From assembly GCF_003073045.1 (NCBI RefSeq), contig NC_037594.1, positions 21,148,927-21,212,926 of the forward strand: DNA of 64,000 nucleotides, written 5' to 3'. Below are positions 22,701-34,559 of this stretch, one piece after another. Made by a program: the position numbers and the translations under genes. Numbering within the stretch: the stretch's first letter is position 1; every line of letters starts with the position of its first letter. The DNA comes from Pomacea canaliculata (Eukaryota; Mollusca; Gastropoda; Architaenioglossa; Ampullariidae). A model generated the notes under the pieces. It was not told where the DNA came from and ran no database searches. It was given only the letters and a program-made list of their open reading frames with translations.

Positions 22701-25700
22701 GTCCTGAAGTGTGTTTTTTCGATTGTCACCAAACCCTGGAGCCTTCACAGCGCATACTTGCAACCCAACTTTGATTCTGGAAAAAAATATTTAAATCCAT
22801 TTTTATGTGAAAGGAAGGTGGTAGTGAAAGATTCTCACTCAAAAGAATCTTAAATGTTTTTCATTTTAAGCACGTAAACCACTATGTTTCCTGAAAACAC
22901 AAGAACAAATATGGCTCTATTTGAGCCCAGTTCAAAGTCTATGACTGTGGACCCAGGTTAATAATGTTGCACCACTGACAACCTGCACTGTCACAGCAGA
23001 CTAGCAGAGGTTTCTGGTGCTTATGCCCCACATTGACAGTATTTAAATTCAACGGAATTCACAATTATACAGCTCATGTTGTTATAACCTGGGCAAGAAA
23101 CTATTTGCCTTATTTTTTGTTCTTTTACTACCACTGGATGGATGGAGAATGTAACATTCTGTATACTGTACCATTCAATTTTATGCAAAATGGCCAGAAA
23201 GTTGAAATGTTTAATTCATGTAGCACCTGTTTGCATACTCTGCCCTAAATAATATTGGACAGAGGGAAAAGCAGATGCACGACATATGCAATGTTATACC
23301 CTGTTTACCGGTTTTTGACTTGTTGTCCAAGCCTTTCCAGCTACCTTCATATTGTAGCCAACTATGCCTTGCTCTTGTTCAATGTTAGTGAAAACATAGG
23401 CAGATGCTATCAGATAAAAAAAAGTTTCTCTCACACTTGGCTACAGACAGCATAGTAATGGATGCTTGAGGATTGGATTGTTAAGGGTGTTGATTAAACA
23501 GTCAACCCAGATAAACCTGGCAAAAAGCAGGTATATTTGAGATTTCTTTTATCATTAACAGCAAATTTTAATGTTTATGACAAATTTTGTTTATCTTAAG
23601 ACTGCCTGGTTCTTGGAAAATCATAACTGAAAGTCCATGAATATTTTAAGTTTTTAAACAAATATCCACCCAATGTTAACATCCTGGTTAATGTACCATG
23701 TATGTCATGGTCCATGTAAAACAGAATGATAATTCATGTAGCACCTTTTTACATCCTCTGCTTCATGAAAAGACAAAGGGAAGAGCAGATGCATAAATAC
23801 TCATACACATCTAAAGGAAAAAATCTTAGAAAAAGAAAAAAAATCCTCTTTACAACTTTATAAGTAGGATCTTAAATTTTCTTAGCACATCACTTACTGT
23901 TAGTTCTCAATGTATCACCCTGTATACCAGGCCAGCTGAAAGCTGCTGGCCTAGGCTGGACAGAAAGAACTTACTTTTGCATTCTTCTACGTCCCATACA
24001 ACAATTGTCCTGCTGCATGGGGAAGACTGAATGCCTCTATCTGCTGACACGTATATATATATATGCTTAATAGTAAACATACTAAGAAAACAAGAGCAAC
24101 ATCAGTCTACATATCTGTAAGAATATTTTGCAAGAACTTTTGAGAAGTACTTTTTAAAACTGTGACACTTGGTCAACAGAGATAAGTTGCAGGCCATCAT
24201 CTGTCAAGTTTTTAAACTAGTTACAGCCTTATATCAAAAGAGTACATCTATTTAGTCAAGCAAAAGGAAGAAATGTCAAAGGCTTACAATTAAAAAATGA
24301 GCCCTATCTGACAACTAAGTCACACAAACTTTTGCCAGGCATTAATTTCCTCAATGCTTGCAAATACCCGAAAAAATGCCACTGTCTCCATCACCTTAGC
24401 TGTTAATTGCACAACTACATTTATTAAATTTATTGGCAAACTTATAAAAAGTGTAAAACGTTCTTCCTGTGAAAAAATCTCTCTGAAACTGACAGCAGAC
24501 ACATAATCCAAGCAACTAAAATGGTGACCTTTCTTCATGGGTGACAATGCAAAATGGAAGAGAATTTTATGTCACAAAGCATCTAAATAGCAAAAACTAA
24601 ACAGCCATCAATGTAAATAGCTGCTACAGATACAGAAAAGCACGCCTGAAACGTCTGAACCTCATGAGATTGAGGGAAGGATAGGAGGGGTAAAGTCCAT
24701 ATTAGAGTGCAACGACCAGCTAAAATGTCTCGCAAAAGAGTCGGCATTATCATGTACCATGCAAAACAGACCACCTTCATTGTATAACTGTTAAAAGATG
24801 GGGTCTCACAGCATGGACTGTTGCTCTAGCACCCCTTTCCACCCTAGCATGCACAGCAGAGCACTGCTTGGGAGAACATGGTGCCTTCTTCACTTCAACC
24901 ATGCACCATTCTTTGAGAAACTTATTTACTTTCCAGACGATCGTAGGTACTACTTACAAAAGAAGAGGTAGGTGGGAGTATGTTGTTCAACTTCTTCATG
25001 TTTTCAATTTCATATGCATGTATCATCTTAGCTGTTCAACAGTTAATCTCTGAAATATATTTTGCTTTCATACAGAAAGCAATAATCACAATATGAATGC
25101 GATCAACAATCACAATAAAGAAGCACAAGACAAAAAATATTACATATGGATATAAGCATACCTGTTGAGAACAAGCGTACTGAGTGCTTCACCGTCCACA
25201 TCTTCCGCAATTATCAGGAGAGGCCTTCGAGCAGTATTTGCAAGCTCAAGAGCAGGAATTATGCTCTGGACAGAGGAGATTTTCTTCTCCGACAACAGTA
25301 CTAAGGCATCTTGAAACTCACATTTGGCACCTGATCAAGACCATCAGAGAAAAAAAATAACTAAAAAAAAAACAAAACAAAAAACAATTAATCCTAATGT
25401 AAAAGAAACTTTGTTGAATAGTGTAGTTGTGCAACCATCATCCAATGTTTTAGAACCACAAACTAAAGCACTGTACTGGATGATGTGTTTATTTTTATGG
25501 CATTTGTCAGTATGACCCTGTTCGTCATAACAAACAACAGGAATCCGGTCAAATGCACATCTTAACGCTTACCATTATTATATTATAAAATCTAAACTAA
25601 GCTCATTACAGTTATTTTGACACAATTTTAGTCATGAAAAATTCATTTTTAATTCAGAAATAGCAAGAACAAAAAAATTGATCCCAAACGTTTTAAATTT

Positions 25701-28700
25701 GCATTGGTAACAAAGAAAACAGAAAAATATATTTAACACTATAGAACTATGCTGACAGGGTTCCCAGGGATCAGGGATGGTGCCAAAAAAGGACCTTAAA
25801 AGTACCTTTCATGCATTCGTAAGGACCTAAGTGACAGTCATCAATGCTTAAGTTTTTCTCTTGTGTGGTCGGAAAGATGTATTATTTATGAATCTGTGGT
25901 CTTCTCTATGTTCTCAAATACATGTATTTCTAGTAATAAATAATCAAAGAGTTAATTTTGATGCCTGTCTGCCATATTTAGATTAGATAACTTAAAAAGT
26001 GTCCTTAGCGTGCTGATAACACACCGTTAATGTTCCAAGTTTTCTAGAAATCTAAGTAATAATAATTGCAAAACATGAAAGCCATTCTTTGGTGTAATAC
26101 AAAAGTCAGTTCATGTCTCTCTCTCTCGCACACACACTCTAACGGGAAGAGAGAGAGAAATAGAGCTATGCACAGTAGTACTAGCTGATCAAAGTTCAAG
26201 AAAGAGTAAGTTTCTAAAGGCCTTTTGAAAAAAGAGTGTTTTTTGCGAATACGGAAGGGCAACTAGTGTTGTACAGATGTGTAGACCAAACATGCGGCGA
26301 AAAATCGTCGGTATTTTGCGCCAAAGTCGACTCCGGAAATAAATTTGTGGTAATATTTTATCGATAAAAGGACTTAAAAGGGTCACAGAGAAAATGTAAG
26401 GACCTGTGTGAGAATTTGAAAGGACCGCATGGCAAATAAAAGGACTTAAAAGGCCTTTCGGCGAAAATTCAATATAAAAGGACTTAAAAGGACCTTGCAA
26501 GGACCTGGGAACCCTGTATGCAGCACATGGGAATTTTCTTAATTAATATACAGCTTTAATATAATAAAAATGTGTGCAAACGCTTTTCTGGATCCTTACC
26601 AACCTTTTGCTGTGTTGATGAAGTATGGAGAGATGTATCCTCGGTCAAACTTCATTCCCTCAATCACTTCCAACTCATCTTTCAAAGTTTTTCCATCCTG
26701 AATCAAAAACATTCTCCGATTAATGATAAAAAACATTTATACCTATGATTGACCAAGACACTCATGCTAATTGTCTGGAAAAAAGGGTTTAATGTCAATC
26801 ATGTACCCGTGGTATTTCAGTATGAACAAAGTTTATGAAGACACCATTGACAAAACAAACTGGTCTTAAAAACTAAGTAAACACCCACACATGTTTGTTT
26901 TTTTTTTTTGGCAGAAGGCCTAGAATCTGCTTGATTCTACTAAAGTTTTATAAATTGATTTACAAAAAGCATGTGCAACTCTTTAATATTAAAAGCCAAA
27001 ACATAACATGTTGCACTGTCAACTTTCAGAATTGCAACTTTTGTACACTACAATCTGAAATGGAAACAGGCCTTCGTGTTGCACCTTAGAGATCTAGTAA
27101 GGACACAAGATGTCATTACCAGAGCAAATTAGGTGCTAATGCTAGCACTACAGCTATTTTTGAATGTTGGATCAAAATTAGGTCAATAACTATATAGCAG
27201 TTTAAAGAGAATTGGTAAATGTATAAATTGTATCCATCCTTTTGCCACAAAAATTACCAAGATTTATTACCTTAACAGTGATGACACCATCTCTTCCAAT
27301 TTTTTTCATGGCTCCAGATATTAAGTCTCCAACAGCTCGATCACCATTTGCTGATATGGTAGCCACCTAGAATAAAAAAAAATATTTCCATTACAATCAT
27401 TTATCTTATGCCATTCTCAAAATGATTTCCCAATGAAAAAAAAAAAATAAGATCCACCAGTTATGCTAAACACAAGAGAGGGTCAGAATAATCAAACAAT
27501 TCAAAGATAAGTCACTTTCAACAAAATTTTGATCAATTACCAAAAGAAAAAAATATTGATATTAAAAACATATCAAATAAAACCAAATCCGTGAACTGCA
27601 TACTTAAACCTGCTTAGGCATACCTGTGCTATCTCTTCTGGCGTGGTAACAGGTTTGGACATCTGCTTCAACTGTTCAACAACTGCATCAACAGCCATCA
27701 TAACACCTGAGAGAACAGAAAAATATCGATAACAAATTGATGCACTTCATAGCTGCATATGCTGTGCCAGATCTTCAAACAAGCTTATTTCTCTCAGCCC
27801 CATACAGTTACAATCTTTGATTTGAATTAACTACAAAACAAAAACTATATTCTTAAAATTCACGTCAGTGTATTTAAAAAAAGTGCTCTTTAAAACGCAG
27901 TATCACCGATAGTTCTTGTTAATGTATTTAATAGATAAATTTTTTTAAAATACTGGTCGAAATTTTCATTTGTTGCTTCTCCAGGTTTGACTAGTAACCA
28001 CGCGGGCTCGATGTTAGTGAAAGCATTAAAGCACATTACCTTAATAACACTATAGAAACTGATGCTAGTTCACAGTGCTATCTTTTTTTGTTATACTTGC
28101 CAAAACAAGATGGGAAAAATGTAAGCAAGTACTGCTCTAAGAGACAATTACCTTTCCGTATTTCAATGGGATTTGCCCCATCACTTATCCTGGCAAAGCC
28201 TTCTTTTGCAATAGCTCGGGCAAGCACTGTTGCTGTTGTTGTTCCATCTCCAGCTTCTTCATTTGTATTATTAGCAACATCTTGAACGAGTTTTGCACCA
28301 ATGTTCTGATACTTGTCCTTAAGTTCAATGCCTTTTGCAACTGTCACACCATCTTTTGTGATCTTCGGACTTCCCCAGCTTTGTTCCAAGATAACATTTC
28401 TTCCCTTTAAAAAAAAAAAAAAAATAAATAAATAAAAATAGGCTGCTTTTCAAGTTTATCCATATGCTGTTCCTTTTGGTTAAGTTGAAATTTCACTTTA
28501 GGATCAATGAACAAGTTAAATTAGCAAAAGAAGTTCTATCTCCCCGCCAAAGTTGGCCTAGTAGCTCCCTAGCCATTGCAGTAGTTATGGCATTCAAAAC
28601 AGAACCAGAACTTAAGCAAACTGTTTTGGCAGAATTAAAGCTTGCTTTTCATAACACATCATCCAATCAACTATCTTTCAAAATGACTACCAATGTAAAT

Positions 28701-28998
28701 TGCTATAAGAGTGCTTACACAATTACAATTCTCTAAACAAACTGGTCACACCAACCCGCTCAAAGGAATAAAAAGTGACTATCAAAGCACATCAGATTTC
28801 AATATCAAAATCAACAAATTTTTACGAAACCTTTGGTCCCATGGTAACAGCTACAGCATCTGCTAACAAATCAACCCCCTGAAGCATAAGAGCTCTAGCA
28901 TCTGCACCAAATTTAAGATCTTTGGCATAGCATCTAGCTAGTGATGGGGCAAACTTCCTGGCAACTGCCGATCGTAGGATGTTTGGAAGTCGGTACAT
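19740..28998 (-). CDS. HSPD1: HSP60 mitochondrial chaperonin (12 coding exons; exon 12 disrupted)
   Basis: Exons 28998-28831, 28404-28152, 27706-27624, 27366-27271, 26697-26604, 25330-25162, 22776-22677, 21810-21703, 21251-21114, 20673-20499, 20235-20023 and 19901-19740. The product opens with a basic presequence ([20 protein letters not shown]) and continues [11 protein letters not shown]. The ATP-site block [14 protein letters not shown], the apical segment [23 protein letters not shown] and a GGM-repeat C-terminus are all present. It folds imported proteins in the matrix with HSP10. A noncoding first exon is likely, since an acceptor (TTTTGTGCAG) lies just before the start codon. Numbering coding exons from the ATG, the 11th (20235-20023; called exon 12 here, counting the leader exon) enters as [12 protein letters not shown] and leaves as [12 protein letters not shown] in a different frame, so the joined reading is one base off (1759 bases). 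The other exons look normal, with two weak donors (GTTTCG, GTTGGT). Confidence 0.9.
20853..21044 (-). repeat. tRNA-derived SINE in an HSP60 intron
   Basis: Minus-strand copy of the main SINE, with the head at about 21040 (GGCGCAACGGTTAGCGCC). It is flanked by TGCATAAAAA on both sides (20843-20852 and 21045-21054), an intact 10-base target duplication. It lies between HSP60 coding exons at 21114 and 20673. Confidence 0.88.
23211..23794. repeat. Pair of direct repeats in a large HSP60 intron
   Basis: TTAATTCATGTAGCACC followed by TTTGCATACTCTGC and AGAGGGAAAAGCAGATGCA (about 23210-23281) recurs in diverged form at about 23729-23794 (AATTCATGTAGCACC, then CAAAGGGAAGAGCAGATGCA). The copies are some 520 bases apart, which suggests an old segmental duplication or two pieces of one element. 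I cannot name a family. Confidence 0.5.
25756..26516. mobile_element. 761-bp hAT-like element with terminal inverted repeats
   Basis: Ends are CAGGGTTCCCAGG (25756-25768) and its exact complement CCTGGGAACCCTG (26504-26516). The flanking 8-mers TATGCTGA and TATGCAGC agree at six of eight positions, as for an 8-base hAT target duplication that has drifted. Both subterminal zones carry AAAGGACTTAAAAGG-type repeats, possibly transposase binding sites. No transposase frame is visible, so it is nonautonomous. It lies in the HSP60 intron between the exons at 26604 and 25330. Confidence 0.75.
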
Positions 28999-30092
28999 GA
29001 TGAATTAGTTTCTGCACAAAATTAAATTAAAGAATTAGAATCACCAAGGTTGAGGTGCTGTGTACTATTAGTGTTTTCACAACTGACCGAGCCAAGGTGA
29101 TGACCCCATAATCAAATAGGACATTATAGAAAGGCCAGAACTGAGGTTCAAAAGACTAATCCAGCTATCAGATCGTTTAGCTATTGACACTTGTACATGA
29201 AAGTATTTAGCTGATTTTGTCACATTAAGGGCACTACCATGACACATAAAGTTACCAACTACATAATATGTCACAAAGATTTTTCAGTGAAACTACATGG
29301 TGACACCAGATATAATGCTTAAAACAAGTACACTAAATATTAATCATATTCTAAAAAGCCAACTCAAAAAGTAAAACCCTAATATGTGGAAAAGCTTTCA
29401 CTTTTTAACATGACCTTCCTTGACCTCCATGTCTTGAGAATAAAGGTATAAACCAGCTAATGAAAATCATCTCCCCATCCTTCTTCCAGAGGTCTGTCTA
29501 CATCTGTGTTAATGAGGAAATCGGGTTTTTCTAAAATACACTACTGCGGAAACATCAGTATTGAAGAGTACTCAGTTTTAGAGACTACCAAAGAACATGC
29601 CATCTTAAAGAGAGTCCATAAAACGTTTGGACAAAGTGCAGGTCACCTTATACAGTACCTATAAAAATCCCTTTTGATATTTTAAAAAAACTAACATAAC
29701 CGCGCAAGCATGTGAAAGCATACAACTCACATGATGCTGGCACCTTTAATAAAATCTTAGCGATATTTTCAATCTTTAGGTTAAGTGGTACTTTTTTTTA
29801 CACGCCTAGAGCGATTTTGCACTTGCATCAGCTCTAAGGTGTTGCACACTGTTTCTATGAAATGGTACACTCGAGATAGTGTCAAACACTTCACCTCCCT
29901 CCCATAGGTTTCTTGTCAGCTTGACAGTATATATTGTATGCATATGAAATTTGCCTTAATATTTCATCATACTTACAAATTAGACAAAAGTAGAAGATAT
30001 TAGATAAATGTTACTACACCTCTACCATTAATATTATTTATACACAGCAGTTGCTCGTGACGAATAACAATCTCATAAAGCATTAATTTTTC

Positions 30093-30138
30093 CACGTGGT
30101 TTCTCTCGGACTCGATGCCTTCCAGAAACTACCACGTG
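30093..30138. promoter_or_regulatory. Inverted pair of E-boxes enclosing a heat-shock element
   Basis: CACGTG at 30093-30098 and again at 30133-30138, with TTCCAGAA (TTCnnGAA, a two-unit heat-shock element) at 30120-30127. The outer arms are inverted: CCACGTGG next to TTTCT on the left and AGAAACTACCACGTGG on the right. Confidence 0.6.
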
Positions 30139-30607
30139 GGTAACATTTCAAACCTGGCTAAAAAGCTTGAGTAATTTGAATAATTGCTTTACAAAAACCT
30201 TTATAAAAATGTAATTCTGTTACATATGTTACTGATTCCTTAACATGCACAAAACAAATCAGCACATTAAGTGACAAAAAAGGTGGACTTTGACTACAAA
30301 TCTACTCCGTACCTCTCCTTCCTCGCCGTCTGAAACAACCTTTACCCAATCACCAACTGAGGGAGCAGTTATTTAGAAAAATCTGACGCTATTACCTAAC
30401 ACAAACGTTTTTAAATATTGACGATCTAAACAGTCAGACCTACTCATTTCTCAATTCTAAAACAATTATACAATAAAATTAGTGCAAAAAAATTATTTTT
30501 GAGTGCAATTAAAGCCCTTCTGTTGTATATGAAATGAAGGGCTGCGGCTCATTAGTTTGAAAATAATGCCTTCTCCCCTTGATCAAGGTCATCGGACAGG
30601 CGCATTA

Positions 30608-30628
30608 GAACCACGTGGTAGAAGATTC
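30608..30628. promoter_or_regulatory. E-box plus heat-shock element close to the HSP10 start
   Basis: GAA at 30608-30610, CACGTG at 30612-30617 and GAAGATTC (GAAnnTTC) at 30621-30628, 53 bases before the HSP10 start codon. Read in the same sense, CCACGTGGTAG next to an HSE recurs at the 30.13 kb site on the other strand. It would bind HSF and a bHLH factor such as USF or MYC by family knowledge. Confidence 0.65.
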
Positions 30629-30680
30629 TGGCTGTTTTGACTTGCAGATCCTGATCTTTTTTTCGACCAAGTCATTTAAC

Positions 30681-32112
30681 ATGGTAAGTAAATAAATATT
30701 GCCACCAGAGTGATTCACTGAAATCCTAACGTAATTTCAGATCAGTATATTAGTTATTTGTTATTTCCAATAATACTGAGAGTGCATCATGATTCCTGTT
30801 ACGAGATGTAGAAAGTGACCTTTCGAATTTCATCACATCGGCGAAGTGTTAGCTTTCAGTTCACATACAGCAGTAAATCCACTATACTATTTATCATCTG
30901 AATACTAGTTTTGGCCAGATATTACTGTCATAGTTTTTATATTCATGGACTCTTACATAATCTGACAAAACTTCTGAAATGCTATTCTTAGTGGGAAAGA
31001 TCCTGGCGCATAGTATGGTGCATCGACTTTCCCACTATTGTTTTTTTCAGCTTCTGAAGTGACCATTGCTATTATCCACGTTTCACTTAATGAAGAAGAT
31101 ATATGCATAGTCGCTAAACTGTTATGATTTCTGCCAGCATTTCTTTTTTTATAGGCATAAATAGCAATTTTATGTCTATTTTTTGTGTTCATTAAAGGCA
31201 CGAGCATTTAAAAGATTCCTCCCCCTGTTCGACCGCATCCTAGTGGAAAGAAATATGCCAGAAGTTCAAACAAAAGGCGGCATCATGATTCCTGAAAAGG
31301 CACAAGGGAAAGTACAGCAGGCTACTGTTGTTGCTATTGGGAAAGGAACAGTTACTGAGGTTCACCATGCTTTCGTCTCTTTAATTTTTAATGTCATTCA
31401 TAATGTGATGTGCTTGCAGGCACACCAAAGCATTTCATTTGAAGTATGTAAGTGAAGATCAAACATGCTGATTTTAGTAACCCAAACTAACAAGTTGATT
31501 GCCCACAATATTCTAAGGAAAAAACTGTAATTTTCAGAAGGGGGACACCATTCCAGTCAGTGTCCAAGTTGGTGATAAGGTATTGCTTCCAGAGTATGGT
31601 GGAACAAAGCTGGTCTTGGAGGAAAAGGTACATTATGCAATTAGCTTTGATTTTGGATGCTTTAAAAACATTTTGACACTGGTTTTCACCATTTTAATTT
31701 TTTTATGTCCTTACTCATAAAGGTCATCCTTAACATTTGAGTAGATGAACCTTGCTTGGGTGCACCCTTTGAGGAATCCCATGAGATATGCCACTCCAAA
31801 AAAATAATATTGTGATATGCTTTTGGTGTGTGCTGCAGAAATTATAATGCACTCACTCAGGCATAGCTGACTAATATTGTATATGCTCAGAGAATGAGCT
31901 AGAAAATTGCAACAGTTAAAAGTTAGTATTATTTTTTTCTTCCTTACTGACATTTGGACATGAAAAACAATTAATACATTTTTCACCCATTCATGTTTTT
32001 ACTTGATAACACCACTTTCTGTCTAAAAGTTGCAATCAAATCTATCCTTCTGTTGCAGGAATATTTTCTTTTCAGGGATGGTGATATTCTTGGAAAATTT
32101 GAATCACAATGA
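30681..32112 (+). CDS. HSPE1: HSP10 mitochondrial co-chaperonin (4 exons)
   Basis: Exons 30681-30683 (the ATG alone), 31198-31359, 31538-31627 and 32059-32112. They join in phase to 102 residues, the same length as human HSP10. It begins MARAFKRFLPLFDRILVERN and contains TKGGIMIPEKAQGKVQQATV (the GroES mobile-loop zone), VGDKVLLPEYGGTK and the C-terminal YFLFRDGDILGKFESQ. Seven copies form the lid on the HSP60 ring in the matrix. The first intron directly follows the start codon, so the first coding exon is three bases long. An earlier in-frame ATG just upstream (31183) is intronic and not used. It shares the upstream region with HSP60. Confidence 0.96.
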
Positions 32113-32257
32113 TTGTATGCCCAGTTTGTGTTTTTTCTTGGATGCCAGGAGTTGTGACAGAAACCATTGTGTAAAAAATATATAGCTATCAAAAATCATG
32201 AAACATAAATCTACTTGTGGATCATTGCCATTTTTGTGTGTGTACATTTATTAGTTT

Positions 32258-32263
32258 AATAAA
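32258..32263 (+). terminator. HSP10 polyadenylation signal
   Basis: AATAAA lies 146 bases after the HSP10 stop codon, a normal distance for this short mRNA. Confidence 0.65.
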
Positions 32264-32299
32264 CAGAGAAGTTAGTACCAACAGTTGTCAATATTCCTT

Positions 32300-34500
32300 G
32301 GGTACTTGCAATGGCAGTTGTGTGAACAGCAATTTAGAATGCAGTATTTTATTGCTTCATGAACCAAGTTTCAAAATTAAATACTTGACTCATTTTGTCT
32401 CTATATCGCCTAAACTTTGTGGCTGCATATTTGACACATAACATATGCATGCACAAGAGAAATATCTTAAATATGAACATTGAAAAAAAGTAGTAGCTGC
32501 TACACATCTACATTATACCAAAGAAGGAAATGATGTTTAGTATTAAATGCTAACGCTGATTTTTTTTTTATCACCAGGAGTAACATTCATGTATCTCTAA
32601 TTGATTTATGACTAAATAGCAGTAATAGACCTTCAGAGGGTGACATAGTCTGTGTGAAGAAGATGCTCAAAATCATATTTCATTTCTTCTGGTCTTACAG
32701 AAAATAAAGACTTCACTTTTATCATATTCCTGAAGTGAAATCTAAATAACAAGACAGTAAGTGCCTCGTTTAATTAACATATGTTGTTATTGAGGACAAA
32801 AAACTTGCCCTTTTAATGGTAGGCTATTTGCATGCAAAGGTTCCTGAAATGTGGCCACTGACGACTCAAAAAGCTGATCTTCATCATGCAGACTAAGGCA
32901 AAGTGATACACAGGCTTTTAGGTGATTAGGTTGCAGTCACCTCTCATCAAAGGATGAGATGGAAGACAATCAAGCCACCCCTACAAGTACAAGGATGGAG
33001 ACAGTACAGCTTGGTACCACCAGCATTTCATAGTTCTAATAGGGCATGTGTGTGTCCTTCAAGACCTGTTTAACTGAATGATCAGTGTAGAGGAGGTTTG
33101 AATTTTTGTTGTGGTTGTGGCCTTTTCCACCTGATAGCAATAATGGACATGTAGCTTGTTGAAATCCTAGACGCAGGTCTGGCTTTTTTAAAAATTCAAA
33201 AATGCACATAAGATACCGTAAAGGTCTTGTTTGTGGGCTGTCACGCAATGAATACTTTCTAATTGCATTCGCCCACACCTCCTTACAACACAATCACACT
33301 AGAAAGACCTCTATGAATTAAAAGAAAATAATAACAAAAGAGTACATATGTATATATAGGAATAGTTCATAAGTATGTCCAAATGTAATCTCAAAAACTT
33401 AGTTCTCTTGCTGTCTATCCTTGTTTATGTTCATACAGGTAGTAATTACACGTTCATGATGGTTATACAATAATCACAGTTCACCACTAACAATCCAGTG
33501 TTCACAAGTCACTTCACGTTTACCAATACTGCAAGAATCTAACTCGTGCTGATGCAGACTTCTAGTACACTATACATTCGCCATACATCGACTAAGTCCC
33601 GCGGACTTCCTACCTCTCTTCAAGACGGACCTCTGACAGCTAGTTTGCCACCCGCAAGAGTGAAATTTTCTCTTGCTGTACGAGACTGGATCGTCTTCCT
33701 GTGGGGCGTCTCTGGTCCCCCTTTGACTTCGGCCATGTAAACAGGGCCGAAGTTGGTAATATAGACCTTAGAGAGGGACGGTGGTCGCCTGGGGCGATAC
33801 CCGGCTTATAGCTGGACAAAACTGTTGACTTCCCTGGCAGTAAGTGAACCTGGGAATCGCGGCCGCCCACGTAAGGGTGGCGTGTTTTCGTTGCCACCGA
33901 CTGGGGTGCTGAATGAGGTAGGTAGACGGGTGTCGCAACAGTCGCAGCAGATGTGGTGCCCCGTTCACGGTTGATTGTCCCTAATCTAATTAACTCTAAT
34001 CAAAACATTGTTAAAAGTAGAAAATACGTTTTCTACAGATACAAGTGATACAAATTTGAGTGATCAATATTGTATTACCTAAGTTTCTCACTTTTCGTAA
34101 TTCTTTCACATAAAAATCTTAAACTGTTCTAATTTTGTTAAAATCTGCATTACATTTTTTTTTTCACGTGCAACGGTATAAACTACAGTTTTAGTGGGAT
34201 GTACAGATAAGATCGTGTGCCCCCGTTTTTCAGTACTCAACTATTTGCTGAACAAGACACTGATCCGAAGTGAAGCTTTTCTCCCACAAATCCTCTGATG
34301 TTCTAAAAACATGAAATTTGAAGTGGGGCTGTGTGTCGGGAGTATAGGCTCAATTAGGCAGATGCGCATGTAGAACCAATCACCAACAGTCAGCTGAGAC
34401 AATACTTCAGCGGTGCTTCGATCAAGAAAGAATCATAATTCTTCTAAGACTCTAAGTGAAACAGTGCGTTGGACGCGGACAATTTCGAGACAGGAAACTT
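32300..34500. other. Spacer between HSP10 and PYM1, with a GC-richer unclassified insertion
   Basis: 32300-33400 shows nothing I can assign. About 33420-34010 is clearly richer in G+C and CpG than its surroundings (it contains CCGCGG and GCGGCCGC) and ends before an AT-rich TAATTAACTCTAAT stretch. It may be a mobile element, but no terminal repeats or coding motifs were found. Both ends are approximate. Confidence 0.35.
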
Positions 34501-34559
34501 AACCAAAATGGATTTTTTGAATAGTAGCCTCCCTTCGGGTAGAAAAAAAAAGCAGCAGC

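Larger units (their letters stand above)
29010..30680. promoter_or_regulatory. Shared HSP60/HSP10 promoter and leader region
   Basis: HSP60 (minus) and HSP10 (plus) start codons are 1.7 kb apart, head to head, as in most animals. The core is probably 30360-30650. A plausible HSP60 noncoding first exon lies near 30314-30360 (minus donor GAGAG/GTACGG), and the HSP10 leader precedes 30681. The region contains heat-shock elements and CACGTG boxes listed separately. The TSS positions are inferred. Confidence 0.65.
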
